Positions 21,221 through 29,224 of a stretch of DNA of 64,000 nt are shown here, piece after piece. Each line of letters begins with the position of its first letter. The first letter of the stretch is position 1. A program made the position numbers and the translations under genes. The DNA is from Anagrus nilaparvatae (lineage: Eukaryota; Arthropoda; Insecta; Hymenoptera; Mymaridae). The stretch is from NCBI GenBank assembly GCA_022575985.1, contig JAKSXM010000371.1, forward strand, positions 1 through 64,000. Reading direction: 5' to 3'. Under the pieces are notes generated by a model, which worked only from the letters and a program-made list of their open reading frames with translations, searched no databases and was not told where the DNA came from.

Positions 21221-23256
21221 ATTTTTGCTTCTCTGAGCTCTTCGATAATAGAATGAATTTCATTATCGTGACCGTTGTGACCAGATTCTCTCTCAGATAC
21301 CAATAACCTCAAACGGTCAACTAACTCATTGGGATCATCCCAGTGAACGTAATCTATTGGTGCATTACTAGTGACCATATATTGCGGTAACAGTCCTTTG
21401 CCTGATTTATTTAACATTGACCTAATTATTTCCATTTTTCCAGCATTAATATCATCACGCAAGGATTCGTTAGGTCTGTAATTTTTTTTGTGTGCATTCG
21501 TAGACTTGATAATTTCCACGTAATTATTTATATCCTGATCTGTTTTTTGTGTATAAGGTGTTAAATTTCTTTTAAAAATAAGATCCACTAAACCATCGGT
21601 TAAAGGGTACTCTTTATTACCGACTCTTATATTAGTGTCGTCAAAATGAACCTGAGTATCTCCAATTTTATAAATGCCAGATTGAACACCTGCCTTTATA
21701 TCTAAATTCGTATTATCTTTGCTTGCAAGCATTCCCAAATAATGGTCCACTGGACTCTTTTTTGGTGTACTAGTCCTAATTGTTGATGTACTTGGTAAGT
21801 TTTTTAAAGGTGTTAAATTAATTTCACTCAGATCATTTTTATTTTTTTTCTCAACGACAGTCTCATCATTCAAATTGTCACTTAAGGCTGACTCAAATTG
21901 AAGAGTTGAATTATTTTTTCTCTTCTTCTTTTTCTTGCTTTTTTTAGCTACTGAAACATCGATATTTTGTAAATCCTGCTCCTCCCCCTCCTCATTGAAA
22001 GGTCGTTTCCTTGGATTGCTGGTTAAATTTTCAGCAATTTTTTCCAAAGGCTCTGTTATAGGTTTTAAATTTTCTTTCAAAACAATATCAGCAGCCTCCT
22101 TACCAAGTTTTAACGCCAGGCTTTTGCGTCGTATAGATTTTCTAGCTTCAGCAATTTGATCTAATACATCAGGATCCATGTTGATACCTTGACCACTAAT
22201 TGACGAATGTTTATCTTGATTTGAAGAGTTTGTATTTATAGAAAAACCATCGAAATTTTTTCTATATCTTCCAGCACCAAATTCACTATCCTTATCAATA
22301 AGAATAAAGTTATATTTGTCGTGATTCCAAATTTCGCTACATAAATTCTTGAATTCATTAAAAGTCATGTCGGTGTTAACATGATCGTCGTAAACATGTT
22401 TCAGATTCATTTCATCTTGCCGAAAAAGAACCAAAAAATTAAAGTTATCTCGAATCAAGTGCTTAGGTATTCTTGCATAAGACTGACAAAGATAAAATGA
22501 GTCTACTTTCATATGTCTACCCATACTATACAAATTTCTGACATTATCCTGCTTTTCACATGCAATGTCGTCAAATATAACAATACTATATGGTAAAATT
22601 TCAGCAGGAGATAATACTTGCTCGTTGTCACTGTATACAAATATTTTTACTCCTTTTATAGATATAACAAAATTTATAAACCATTGATATTTATCTTGAT
22701 TGAGCGATTTTGAAAAGATATAAATGTTTATCCATCTTAACCCATTTATGTGAATGAGTAATGTAAACAAAGCATTCGTCTTACCGGAGCCGCTTGAGCC
22801 AGCAAATACTGCTCTAATGCTGAAATTTTTCCAATTTTTACCATGACGACTAACTGGAGAAACTGATTCACCGACTATAATGTCAAAATTTATCACAGGT
22901 AAACGAAATTGACTTTTATTTGCATCTGTCAATTCACCGTTGCTAAACGTTTCATTTTCTTTCTTCTTTTTTTTAATATGTCTTGCATTCTCATCTGAGT
23001 CATCTTGAGCGCGTCTTTTTTTTGGATAAATTTTTGCAATAGTTAACTTATCACTCTGAGGCAAAGTTTCTTTTTTCTTTTTCCTTTTAGCTTCGATTTC
23101 ATTTTGTATAAGATCTTGAGCTCGTCTTTTTCTCGGATTTTTGGTTGTTAAGTTATCGAGTGAACTATATATTTTTTTTCTTTTAACTTTAATTACATTA
23201 TTTGGGGGATCTTGAGGGGGTCTTTTTCTTGAATTAATTACTGATTTTTCTTTCAT
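21211..23256 (-). CDS. ATP: Packaging ATPase fused to a second conserved Polinton domain
   Basis: 681 residues. The N-terminal 100 hold about three imperfect basic repeats (K-R-R-A-Q-D followed by K/R runs), likely nuclear-localising. Residues about 118-340 are an FtsK/HerA-type packaging ATPase, with Walker A G-S-S-G-S-G-K-T at 153-160, Walker B (I-V-I-F-D-D) ending at 230, a conserved Q at 258 and a candidate arginine finger at R269. From about 360 onward a different protein begins: a helical segment, a basic low-complexity linker (410-500), and a compact C-terminal domain (about 505-680) resembling the domain annotated DUF8207 in many invertebrate Maverick-related proteins. The latter name is from memory. 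In related elements these are often separate genes. ATPase role: motor driving DNA into capsids. The gene is divergent from the PLA2 gene and shares its promoter region. The frame is intact. Confidence 0.88.
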   Translation of the reverse strand: MKEKSVINSRKRPPQDPPNNVIKVKRKKIYSSLDNLTTKNPRKRRAQDLIQNEIEAKRKKKKETLPQSDKLTIAKIYPKKRRAQDDSDENARHIKKKKKENETFSNGELTDANKSQFRLPVINFDIIVGESVSPVSRHGKNWKNFSIRAVFAGSSGSGKTNALFTLLIHINGLRWINIYIFSKSLNQDKYQWFINFVISIKGVKIFVYSDNEQVLSPAEILPYSIVIFDDIACEKQDNVRNLYSMGRHMKVDSFYLCQSYARIPKHLIRDNFNFLVLFRQDEMNLKHVYDDHVNTDMTFNEFKNLCSEIWNHDKYNFILIDKDSEFGAGRYRKNFDGFSINTNSSNQDKHSSISGQGINMDPDVLDQIAEARKSIRRKSLALKLGKEAADIVLKENLKPITEPLEKIAENLTSNPRKRPFNEEGEEQDLQNIDVSVAKKSKKKKKRKNNSTLQFESALSDNLNDETVVEKKNKNDLSEINLTPLKNLPSTSTIRTSTPKKSPVDHYLGMLASKDNTNLDIKAGVQSGIYKIGDTQVHFDDTNIRVGNKEYPLTDGLVDLIFKRNLTPYTQKTDQDINNYVEIIKSTNAHKKNYRPNESLRDDINAGKMEIIRSMLNKSGKGLLPQYMVTSNAPIDYVHWDDPNELVDRLRLLVSERESGHNGHDNEIHSIIEELREAKIIY
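22206..22240 (-). promoter_or_regulatory. Candidate internal promoter for the C-terminal domain of the ATPase fusion
   Basis: Minus-strand TATAAATA (T at 22240) lies inside the frame, just after the ATPase domain. ACATTC at a spacing of 32 bp (A at 22208) resembles the polymerase initiator. The first in-frame ATG downstream is residue 360 (22179), exactly where the second domain begins. Confidence 0.45.
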
Positions 23257-23273
23257 GTTTATCGGTAGATGTC

Positions 23274-23334
23274 TCTTGTGAGACTAGTTTGATTTCTCTA
23301 TATATACAGGTAATTTATAGTCTTAATCTCATTT
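23274..23334. promoter_or_regulatory. Shared divergent promoter on a palindromic TATATATA
   Basis: The self-complementary TATATATA at 23299-23306 serves both directions. Plus strand: TCATTT initiator with A at 23331 (32 bp), then the PLA2 ATG at 23357. Minus strand: CTCACA with A near 23279 (27 bp), then the ATPase ATG at 23256. Only 100 bp separate the two start codons. Confidence 0.55.
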
Positions 23335-23356
23335 ATGTTTTATCACTTGTAGAGTG

Positions 23357-23886
23357 ATGATCGTTGGAGGGCGAGGTTTAGTTAATACTCTAATTAACAA
23401 ATTACCTTTTGAATTTCATTTACCCGGATATAGGTGAAAAAAATTTTTTTTTTAAATTTAAAAAAAATTTTTTTTTTTTTTTTTAATTTAATAAAAAATT
23501 TAGATTTTTTTAAATAAATAAATTATTTGGCTAGATTTTGCGGTCCTGGCACGAAGCTCAAAAAACGTCTAGCGAGAGGGGATACAGGTATAAATCCTCT
23601 GGACTCTGCCTGCAAGGAACACGATATTGCTTACTCTGAAAATCAAAGTGACATTCAAGCTCGAAACATCGCTGATCAAGTTTTGGCAGATAAGGCTTGG
23701 CAAAGAGTAAAGTCAAAGGACGCTGGTTTTGGTGAAAGAGCAGCAGCTCTAGCAGTTACAAATATCATGAAAGCAAAATCAAAAATGGGTATGGGGGTCT
23801 TGTGTAAAAAAAGAAAAAATAATAAAAAAAAGAAAGCTAAAAAATGTAGCAAGAAAGGAGGAGGACGAGGAGTGGCTTTTGGTTAA
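23357..23886 (+). CDS. Phospholipase A2-like virion protein (two exons), ends at an in-frame TAA
   Basis: Exons 23357-23433 and 23535-23886 (142 residues), joined by a 101-bp intron with GT...TAG ends. The join falls inside the conserved H-L-P-G-Y / C-G-P-G boundary and keeps frame. The product resembles the PLA2-like domain of parvovirus capsid proteins and its Polinton homologues: a C-G-P-G-type calcium loop (28-31), P-L-D (47-49) and catalytic C-x2-H-D (H55, D56). A lysine-rich stretch follows. In such virions the domain is thought to help breach endosomal membranes. The TAA at 23884-23886 appears to be a break: the same frame stays open beyond it and encodes the expected hydrophobic segment. 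The second exon has no ATG of its own, which supports the splice. Confidence 0.8.
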
Positions 23887-24270
23887 ATCGTGAAAGCTAC
23901 CAAGAAATCCATGATTAAAAGTAATGATGCAAAAGCTGTCATAAAATCTGCATTAAAAGCTGCTCGAAAAACAGTTAAGGAGAATGGTGGCAAATCTAAA
24001 ATCAAGAAATTAAGGGTATTACCTTTACCTCTTATACCTATATTTGCTGGCTTGAGTGCAATAGGAGCATTAGCTGGAGGCATAAGCGGTGTAACTAAGG
24101 CTGTTAATGACGTTGGTAACGCTAAAAAGCAACTGGAAGAATCAAAAAGGCATAATTTAGCAATGGAACAAGTTGCAATGGGTAAAGGACTGTATTTAAG
24201 ACCATACAAAGGAAGTGGGTTGAGATTACATAACGAAAATATTATTAAAAAAAAAAAAACTTCGATTTAA
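23887..24270 (+). pseudogene. Hydrophobic continuation of the PLA2-like protein
   Basis: In the same frame as the PLA2 exon but beyond its TAA. The first ATG is at 23911. It has a basic helical start, a hydrophobic membrane-like segment (L-P-L-P-L-I-P-I-F-A-G-L then a Gly/Ala-rich stretch, about codons 45-70), an amphipathic helix, then G-K-G-L-Y-L and Gly-rich turns. Related Polinton proteins usually carry this directly after the PLA2 domain. At the run of 13 A's (24247-24259) the frame is off by one base relative to the downstream protease frame and then stops at 24268-24270. It could be translated on its own from 23911, be part of a broken gene, or depend on slippage. Confidence 0.6.
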
Positions 24271-24629
24271 ATTTACCATCAAGACCTCTAACAAACATAG
24301 ACATCATTAAGTACGCTAAAACTTTAAAAATTCCACATTTTCGCGGTGTTTTCATGAGAAATGATCTTCCAAAAACTGGGCCATTGAAAAACGAATCAGC
24401 AGTTGTCAATTTGGATGACAAGCAAAATTCAGGAACTCACTGGGTCGCTTATCAAATACTTGGCAACAATGTAATTTACTTTGATAGTTTTGGTAACTTG
24501 AGACCTCCAAAAGAACTAATCAAATACTTTAAAGATAAGAAAATTATGTACAATCATAAAAATTATCAAAATTATGATACTTTTGTATGTGGTCATTTAT
24601 GTTTAAAATTTTTATGTAATCAACTATAA
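24261..24629 (+). pseudogene. PRO: Adenovirus-type cysteine protease domain, frame offset from its upstream part
   Basis: The homologous frame opens just after the A13 run at 24261; the first ATG is at 24354. Visible catalytic features: histidine in G-T-H-W-V-A-Y, the acidic partner in Y-F-D-S-F-G, and cysteine in C-G-H-L-C near the C-terminus. These fit the adenain-like (Ulp1 fold) proteases that mature Polinton capsid proteins. In related elements the frame is often continuous with the PLA2/hydrophobic part. Here the two are separated by a one-base frame difference. No separate promoter is visible before 24354, so expression would need read-through, slippage or reinitiation. The catalytic residues are intact. 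Confidence 0.75.
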
Positions 24630-24686
24630 ATAAATGCTTTTTTGCAAATACAGCTTAGTCATCAATTGTAAATCAACCTGTAAGGA

Positions 24687-24720
24687 TATATAAATTGTAT
24701 CTCCTGTTAAAAAATCATTT
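24687..24720 (+). promoter_or_regulatory. Promoter of the minor capsid gene
   Basis: TATATAAA at 24687-24694 and a TCATTT initiator (A at 24717), spacing 28-30 bp, then ATG at 24739. Confidence 0.6.
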
Positions 24721-24738
24721 AGTCTTTCTCAAACTGTC

Positions 24739-25422
24739 ATGAGTGAATCATTAATTATCAGTCTCTCTGGACAAACATCTATACTCGAAAATCATTTTTT
24801 TCCACCAATAGAACTCTCTCTAAATAAAAATTACGTACTTGGGTTGATTGAATTGTTAACTTTTAACTCTATACCTAATTTAGATAACAAAAAGTTCTAC
24901 ATAAGCGGTTCTGATCCCATCAGTATACCGACTGGAAGCTACGAGATTGAAGATATAAATAAATTATTGTCAAAAAAATTGTCAACAAAAAATATAAGTT
25001 TTATTTTAAGAGCAAATAACAATACCCTTCAGAGCATTATAAAGTGTAATCAAGATATTGATTTCACTAAAAGTGATTCAATTGGAGATTTGCTTGGATT
25101 TAAACCACAAATATTGAAAGCAGATAAAACACACGTCTCAGAACTTCCAATTTCTATTATAAAAATTAATTCTCTTCGAGTTGAGTGTAATATCACAAAA
25201 GGAGCATACTCCAACAGTAAAGAAGCCCACACGATACATGAATTTTTTCCTGCTGTACCACCAGGATTTAAAATTATTGAGAAGCCTTTGGAAATTATTT
25301 ATTAACCACTGACTGTTAAGAGTATCGATTACTTGCAGTTGCGTTTAGTTGATCAGGACGGAGATTTGATAAATTTTAGAGGTGAAACTGTGAGTGTGAG
25401 ATTGCACTTAAAAACAATTTAA
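24739..25422 (+). pseudogene. Minor capsid (penton-type) protein with an in-frame stop
   Basis: The frame begins at 24739 and runs 188 codons to a TAA at 25303-25305. The same frame then continues 38 more codons to a second TAA at 25420-25422. The continuation looks like the ordinary C-terminal strand region of this family (D-Y-L-Q-L-R ... D-Q-D-G-D-L ... F-R-G-E), so the first TAA most likely interrupts the gene. The protein is predicted to be a single jelly-roll that sits at capsid vertices. A product truncated before its last strands would probably not fold or assemble properly. It is preceded by its own promoter and followed by the major capsid gene. Confidence 0.75.
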
Positions 25423-25457
25423 TGGGTTACATATATAAACGTAAGATTGGGTATGGT

Positions 25458-25494
25458 TATAAAAGCAAAGCAAAATGGAGTCCGACAGTCAGTC
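25458..25494 (+). promoter_or_regulatory. Promoter of the major capsid gene
   Basis: TATAAAA at 25458-25464 and a perfect TCAGTC initiator at 25489-25494 (A at 25491, spacing 33). A possible leader intron follows, 25542-25608 (GTAAGA...TAAG), ending directly before the capsid ATG at 25609, like the polymerase leader intron. Confidence 0.6.
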
Positions 25495-25608
25495 ATCATC
25501 GAGCTGTGAAAGTGTTGACATCTCGAAATCGTCAGTTTCTAGTAAGACTTGGTCTCAGGCTTCATCGTTAAAAAATATTTGCATATTATTTTGTTGTTGC
25601 ATCATAAG

Positions 25609-26829
25609 ATGGAAGAAGCGTTAGATATTAAATCATCAGCAATCTTTGATGATTCTATTGCTCATTATGAAATACATTCACATAGGCCTTATGCTACAAG
25701 TTCATACCAAAATAACGATACTATTCACATAACTATACAACATTAGGATCAATTACTTTTACCATCAAAAAGTTTTATACACATTCAAGGAAAAATTCAA
25801 TTAACTGCTGGTGGTAACGTTGTAAATACAAAATTAGTCAACAACGCCATTTGTCATTTGTTCTCAGAAATAAAATATGAACTTAATGGGCAACTTATCG
25901 ATCGTTGCAATAACGTTGGTATTAGTACACTCATGAAAGGTTATCCAACATATACTCCAACGCAACAAAAATTTCTGGAAAATGCTGGTTGGATATTTAA
26001 TGATGAACAGTCTTTAGTTGATGACAATGGAAACTTTGAAGTTTTGATACCTCTGAGTATGATTTTTGGAGTCGCTGAACATAACCGGAAAATGATTGTA
26101 AATATGAGACACGACTTATACTTTACAAGATCAAATCATGATAATAATGCAGCTGTGAAATTTCAAAGAGATGCTGAAAATTTTGTAATTAAAATTACCT
26201 CGTTAACTTGGGAGATGCCTAAAATTCTGTTAGCAGATAAAAAAAAGGCTGAATTGATAAGATTCATTGAAAAAGATCCATATCTACCAATAATTTTTCA
26301 ATCAAGAGAACTCTTTCATTGTCCAAATCTCCCAGCTGCTACGAAACATATCTGGACAGTTAAAACATCAACGCAAATGGAAAAACCTAGATATGTGATT
26401 ATTGGGTTTCAAACAAATCGTAACAATAAAATAGATAATAATGCAAGCGAATTTGATCATATTAATTTAACCAACATGAAACTATACTTGAATTCACAAT
26501 GCTACCCACACGAAAACTTGAATTTGGACATTGGTCAAAATAAATATTCAATTTTGTACAACATGTTTACTAATTTTCAAGTTAGTTATTTTGGTAAAGA
26601 GACATCTGAAGTTATACTCAACAGAAGTGATTTTTTGAATAAGGCCCCATTAGTAGTAATAGACTGTTCAAAGCAAATCGAATCATTAAAATACGCTCCT
26701 GTAGATGTACGCTTAGAATTTGAGAGTAGCGTTCCATTTCCACCAAATACAGAGGTATATTGTCTAATCTTACACGACCGCATGATACAGTATAAACCAA
26801 TCAGCGGTGAGGTAAAGAGAATAGTATAA
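25609..26829 (+). pseudogene. Major capsid protein (double jelly-roll) with an in-frame TAG
   Basis: The frame starts at ATG 25609 and has a TAG as codon 46 (25744-25746). It then stays open without another stop to TAA at 26827-26829, about 405 codons in all. The N-terminal part (S-S-Y-Q-N-N-D-T-I-H-I-T-I-Q) and the part just after the TAG (L-L-P-S-K-S) form one conserved segment of Polinton/virophage-type major capsid proteins, so the stop lies inside homology. The rest is typical of the family: a strand-rich N-terminal jelly roll, then a second half containing N-x-K-L-Y-L-N-S and a conserved V-Y-C-L-I-L-H-D-R near the C-terminus. It would form hexameric capsomers. No ATG follows the TAG until well inside the first jelly roll. 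Confidence 0.85.
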
Positions 26830-26861
26830 ATAAGAGCAAACCTCAATCAATTTTATCAGTC
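26825..26861 (+). promoter_or_regulatory. Promoter overlapping the major capsid stop codon
   Basis: TATAAATA (26825-26832) contains the capsid TAA stop. A TCAGTC initiator follows at 26856-26861 (A at 26858, spacing 33), then ATG at 26878. Confidence 0.65.
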
Positions 26862-26877
26862 ATAAGCAGTACTTACA

Positions 26878-27609
26878 ATGGAATACATCGTAGATTTTCA
26901 AGGTATCGAAGCACCAAATGGCAAGTTTGCCGTAAAGGAGCTTGCTATTCTAAAACTAGGAGGTGAGAAGCCTTTACAATTTTTTTTTCAAACTCCTTTT
27001 GGATGGTTTGATGTATCAACCAGAGAACGGATTGAGAATTTATTGGCAAAGAAAAGATATTTAGGATGGTTAGGACAAGCTGAAGATTTACCTCACGAGA
27101 AACTCCATGATATTTTAAAAGAGAATTTGTTCAATGCAAGCGTAATTTATGTAAATGATACAGAAAGAGCCAACTGGTTACGAAAATTTGTAAGCAATGT
27201 AAAAGAAATTGATTCAAGATGTCCGGCTTTAAGTTATTTAAGAAGCCATGCAATTCCAGGATTTTTTTGCAAATATCACCACAAACTTACTGATGCATGT
27301 GCATTAAAACATGTACTTTTACAAGAAAAATGGCTTAAAGTGCACCGTCCATGCATTGAAAGTTTTTTGGAGATTTTTTATGCAAAGAAAAATTTAAATT
27401 TAATGGAAAAACAGGACATTGTTGAATTGCCAAAGCTATTTATCTTGAACTATGCAGCAGAGAGTATCGATGATGCTTGGAGCAAACTCCTAGAAGAGTA
27501 TCGTAGAGATATTGAATTTTTAAAAAGAGTAAAATGTAGAATTCATGATCATAGTGACAAGAGAATACCACCAATGATTAAAGATTGTAAACACTGCAAT
27601 GTCATGTAA
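26878..27609 (+). CDS. 243-aa Polinton accessory protein, possible RNase-H-fold nuclease
   Basis: An intact frame with its own promoter. The start Y-I-V-D-F-Q-G followed by K-E-L-A-I-L looks like the first two strands of an RNase-H/DEDD-exonuclease fold with an acidic residue at the end of strand one. Around residue 90, V-I-Y-V-N-D-T-E-R-A-N-W-L resembles a second motif, and C-P-A-L-S-Y-L ... C-K-Y-H-H ... D-A-C-A-L a third region with Cys/His pairs. The C-terminus (C-x-I-H-D-H ... C-x2-C) could bind zinc. Similar uncharacterised proteins occur in arthropod genomes with Polinton-like neighbours, by recollection. The nuclease idea is weak because the strand-one pair is D-x-Q where D-x-E is usual. 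Confidence 0.6.
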   Translation: MEYIVDFQGIEAPNGKFAVKELAILKLGGEKPLQFFFQTPFGWFDVSTRERIENLLAKKRYLGWLGQAEDLPHEKLHDILKENLFNASVIYVNDTERANWLRKFVSNVKEIDSRCPALSYLRSHAIPGFFCKYHHKLTDACALKHVLLQEKWLKVHRPCIESFLEIFYAKKNLNLMEKQDIVELPKLFILNYAAESIDDAWSKLLEEYRRDIEFLKRVKCRIHDHSDKRIPPMIKDCKHCNVM

Positions 27610-27913
27610 AATTTCATTATTTAATAAAATATTTTTCAATAAATAAAAAAAAAAAATGTTTTGGAAAATTTTATGTACAATCATTTTAAGATTTTTAATA
27701 AATAATTATTTAAATGAAAATAAAATGACTTGAACTTATTTTTCATCCTTTATATAAAAATTAATTTTAAGGTTAATGAAATGATTAAAGGATTTTGGGT
27801 TAGGATAGGTTAACTCATTAAAAAACACAGTTTTATTTTAAAAAATTATAAAAATTATTATTCAATCAGATTTTTTCATTTATTTACATCAAATTTTTAC
27901 ATTATCTTATTTT
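27610..27913. other. Convergent intergenic spacer
   Basis: AT-rich, with AATAAA-type signals after the plus-strand gene (27623-27628 and 27640-27645). It separates convergent transcription units. No gene seen. Confidence 0.6.
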
Positions 27914-28222
27914 TTATAAATCTACAAAAATGGTGGGATTATATTTCCCACCTAGGTACTTTATACCAAGTTTATTCATTTTAATTCGCTCTTCCAAGTA
28001 TTTTAGTTGCTTAGCGTCATCTTCTTCCACCAGCAATTTGTACATTCTTTCAGGTAAAAACGCAATCCCGAAATCTTTTAAATGTATCCTTACTCTACTG
28101 CCGTACTTAGTATCCTTGACATCCATTTTTACAACTGTATAAGTCAGGTCTTTTTCCATTTCAGATATTTTTTTGAACTGCCCCTGGTACGTTGCAATAG
28201 CATTTATTTTAGCGAGTGACAT
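27914..28222 (-). CDS. 102-aa OB-like protein
   Basis: ATG at 28222 directly follows the acceptor-like TTTTGTTTCAG, so a 5'-leader intron is likely (a GTAAAA donor near 28297 is the only nearby candidate). The middle of the product (Y-T-V-V-K-M-D-V-K-D-T-K-Y-G-S-R-V-R-I-H-L, then F-L-P-E-R) alternates strands in a way that resembles OB-fold single-strand-binding domains, followed by a charged helix and a basic tail. A replication-accessory role such as ssDNA binding would fit a protein-primed system, but this rests on pattern only. It is the most 3' gene of the right minus-strand cluster. Confidence 0.55.
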   Translation of the reverse strand: MSLAKINAIATYQGQFKKISEMEKDLTYTVVKMDVKDTKYGSRVRIHLKDFGIAFLPERMYKLLVEEDDAKQLKYLEERIKMNKLGIKYLGGKYNPTIFVDL

Positions 28223-28306
28223 CTGAAACAAAATAAAAAAGAGAAAATATTTTAATAAAAAATAGTTATTAATCAAGCAGACAGTATTATTAATTTTTTT
28301 ACGAAA

Positions 28307-28560
28307 CTACTCATTATCAGATTCACAAACTTCTATTTCATAAATTTCTTCTTGGTTATCTCTTAATAACTCAAGTAATTCCGATACCGTAGCGTCCATA
28401 TAATGTAACTGGTTAAATGTGAATTGATTACGATAGCGGACTCGAGTGCTTGAAGCTAATTTTAATAAAAGAGTTACTTCTGAATCTAAAAAGGGTTTCT
28501 TGGTTTCATCAAAATTTTTAAACATTCTATTTAATGCAATTGACTTAAGTGATTGGACCA
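28307..28560 (-). CDS. Small hypothetical protein lacking its own ATG at the exon start
   Basis: The open frame begins right after TTTTGTTTTAG (acceptor-like). Its first in-frame ATG is at 28525, giving 72 residues, or it continues an upstream exon. A short coding-looking stretch on the same strand (about 28610-28660) could be that exon, but no convincing donor joins them. The product is a basic start, a leucine-rich central helix pair and an acidic C-terminus (E-I-Y-E-I-E-V ... S-D-N-E). No family recognised. Confidence 0.45.
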
Positions 28561-28697
28561 CTAAAACAAAATTTTACATATTTAAGCAATAGTTTTAATT
28601 TTAAAATTTTTTTATAAATATCTCTCAGTCTTTCAACTTCATCGAGACATTTTTTTAAAAAGTAAAGCTAAAAAAAAAATTCAGTAAGCTTTGGAGG

Positions 28698-28958
28698 TTA
28701 TTGAATTTCATCAACAAAAGGTGTTAAAAGAGGTGGAATATGATGAAAAATGCTAAGCATTTCCATAATTGTTCCAACCTCATTGGATTCGGAAATTGGG
28801 GCTAGCACAGGTGGAATATTGTGAAATGATTTGAGTAATTCCGTTATATTTATTATTTCCATTTTACGAATATTTTGTTCTGCTCTGAACCTTAGTCTTT
28901 GATTTTTACTTGGATGTGGAACTTGTCCTACACCAGGCAACCAAATATTACGTGACAT
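28698..28958 (-). CDS. 86-aa hypothetical protein with duplicated FHxIPPxLxP motif
   Basis: ATG at 28958. Residues about 38-55 and 66-82 are two diverged copies of one helix-plus-proline unit, and the N-terminal third is basic. It is identical in both element copies. No family recognised. No TATA box at the spacing used elsewhere in the element is visible upstream. Confidence 0.5.
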   Translation of the reverse strand: MSRNIWLPGVGQVPHPSKNQRLRFRAEQNIRKMEIINITELLKSFHNIPPVLAPISESNEVGTIMEMLSIFHHIPPLLTPFVDEIQ

Positions 28959-29047
28959 AATAAAACAAAAAAAAGGTCAGAACAATGAAAAAAAAATAAA
29001 CCAAAAAATGGAAATAAGTTAAAATTTCAGTTAAGGAACTTACTTTT

Positions 29048-29224
29048 TTATTTTAGCAAAAAGTTGTGCTTGTTATCTATACTGGTGAACAGCTTAGATT
29101 TTAAGCTTTCGAGCCGATGAACAGCTTCGAAATAATGCTTTAAATGCTCTTTTTCACTCAATTTATACACATTGCCCCACCTATTTTTGTAAAGTCACGA
29201 AAATCGCTGACTACTTACTGCCAT
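29048..29224 (-). pseudogene. 58-codon small gene with an in-frame TGA
   Basis: ATG at 29222-29224, TGA as codon 10 (29195-29197), then open to TAA at 29048-29050. The part after the TGA is a basic amphipathic helix (L-S-E-K-E-H-L-K-H-Y-F-E-A-V). The exact frame match between the promoter-proximal ATG and the long open part argues that this was one small gene. A 38-nt GTAAGT...ATAG interval around the stop looks like an intron, but it is very short and removing it changes the frame. The break is shared by both copies. Confidence 0.5.

Noticed and set aside
21180..21263. Longer start for the fibre-like protein at 21263
   Set aside because: It lies inside the ATPase 3' end and upstream of the inferred start site. 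The conserved-looking N-terminus begins at 21179.
23527..23534. PLA2 protein starting at the TTG/CTAG just before F-C-G-P-G
   Set aside because: There is no ATG there. CTAG is a plausible splice acceptor, and an upstream exon with ATG supplies the expected preceding residues in frame.
25475..25624. 49-codon frame before the major capsid ATG with a Cys-rich hydrophobic end
   Set aside because: The inferred start site (25491) falls inside it, after its ATG, and a probable leader intron covers its second half.
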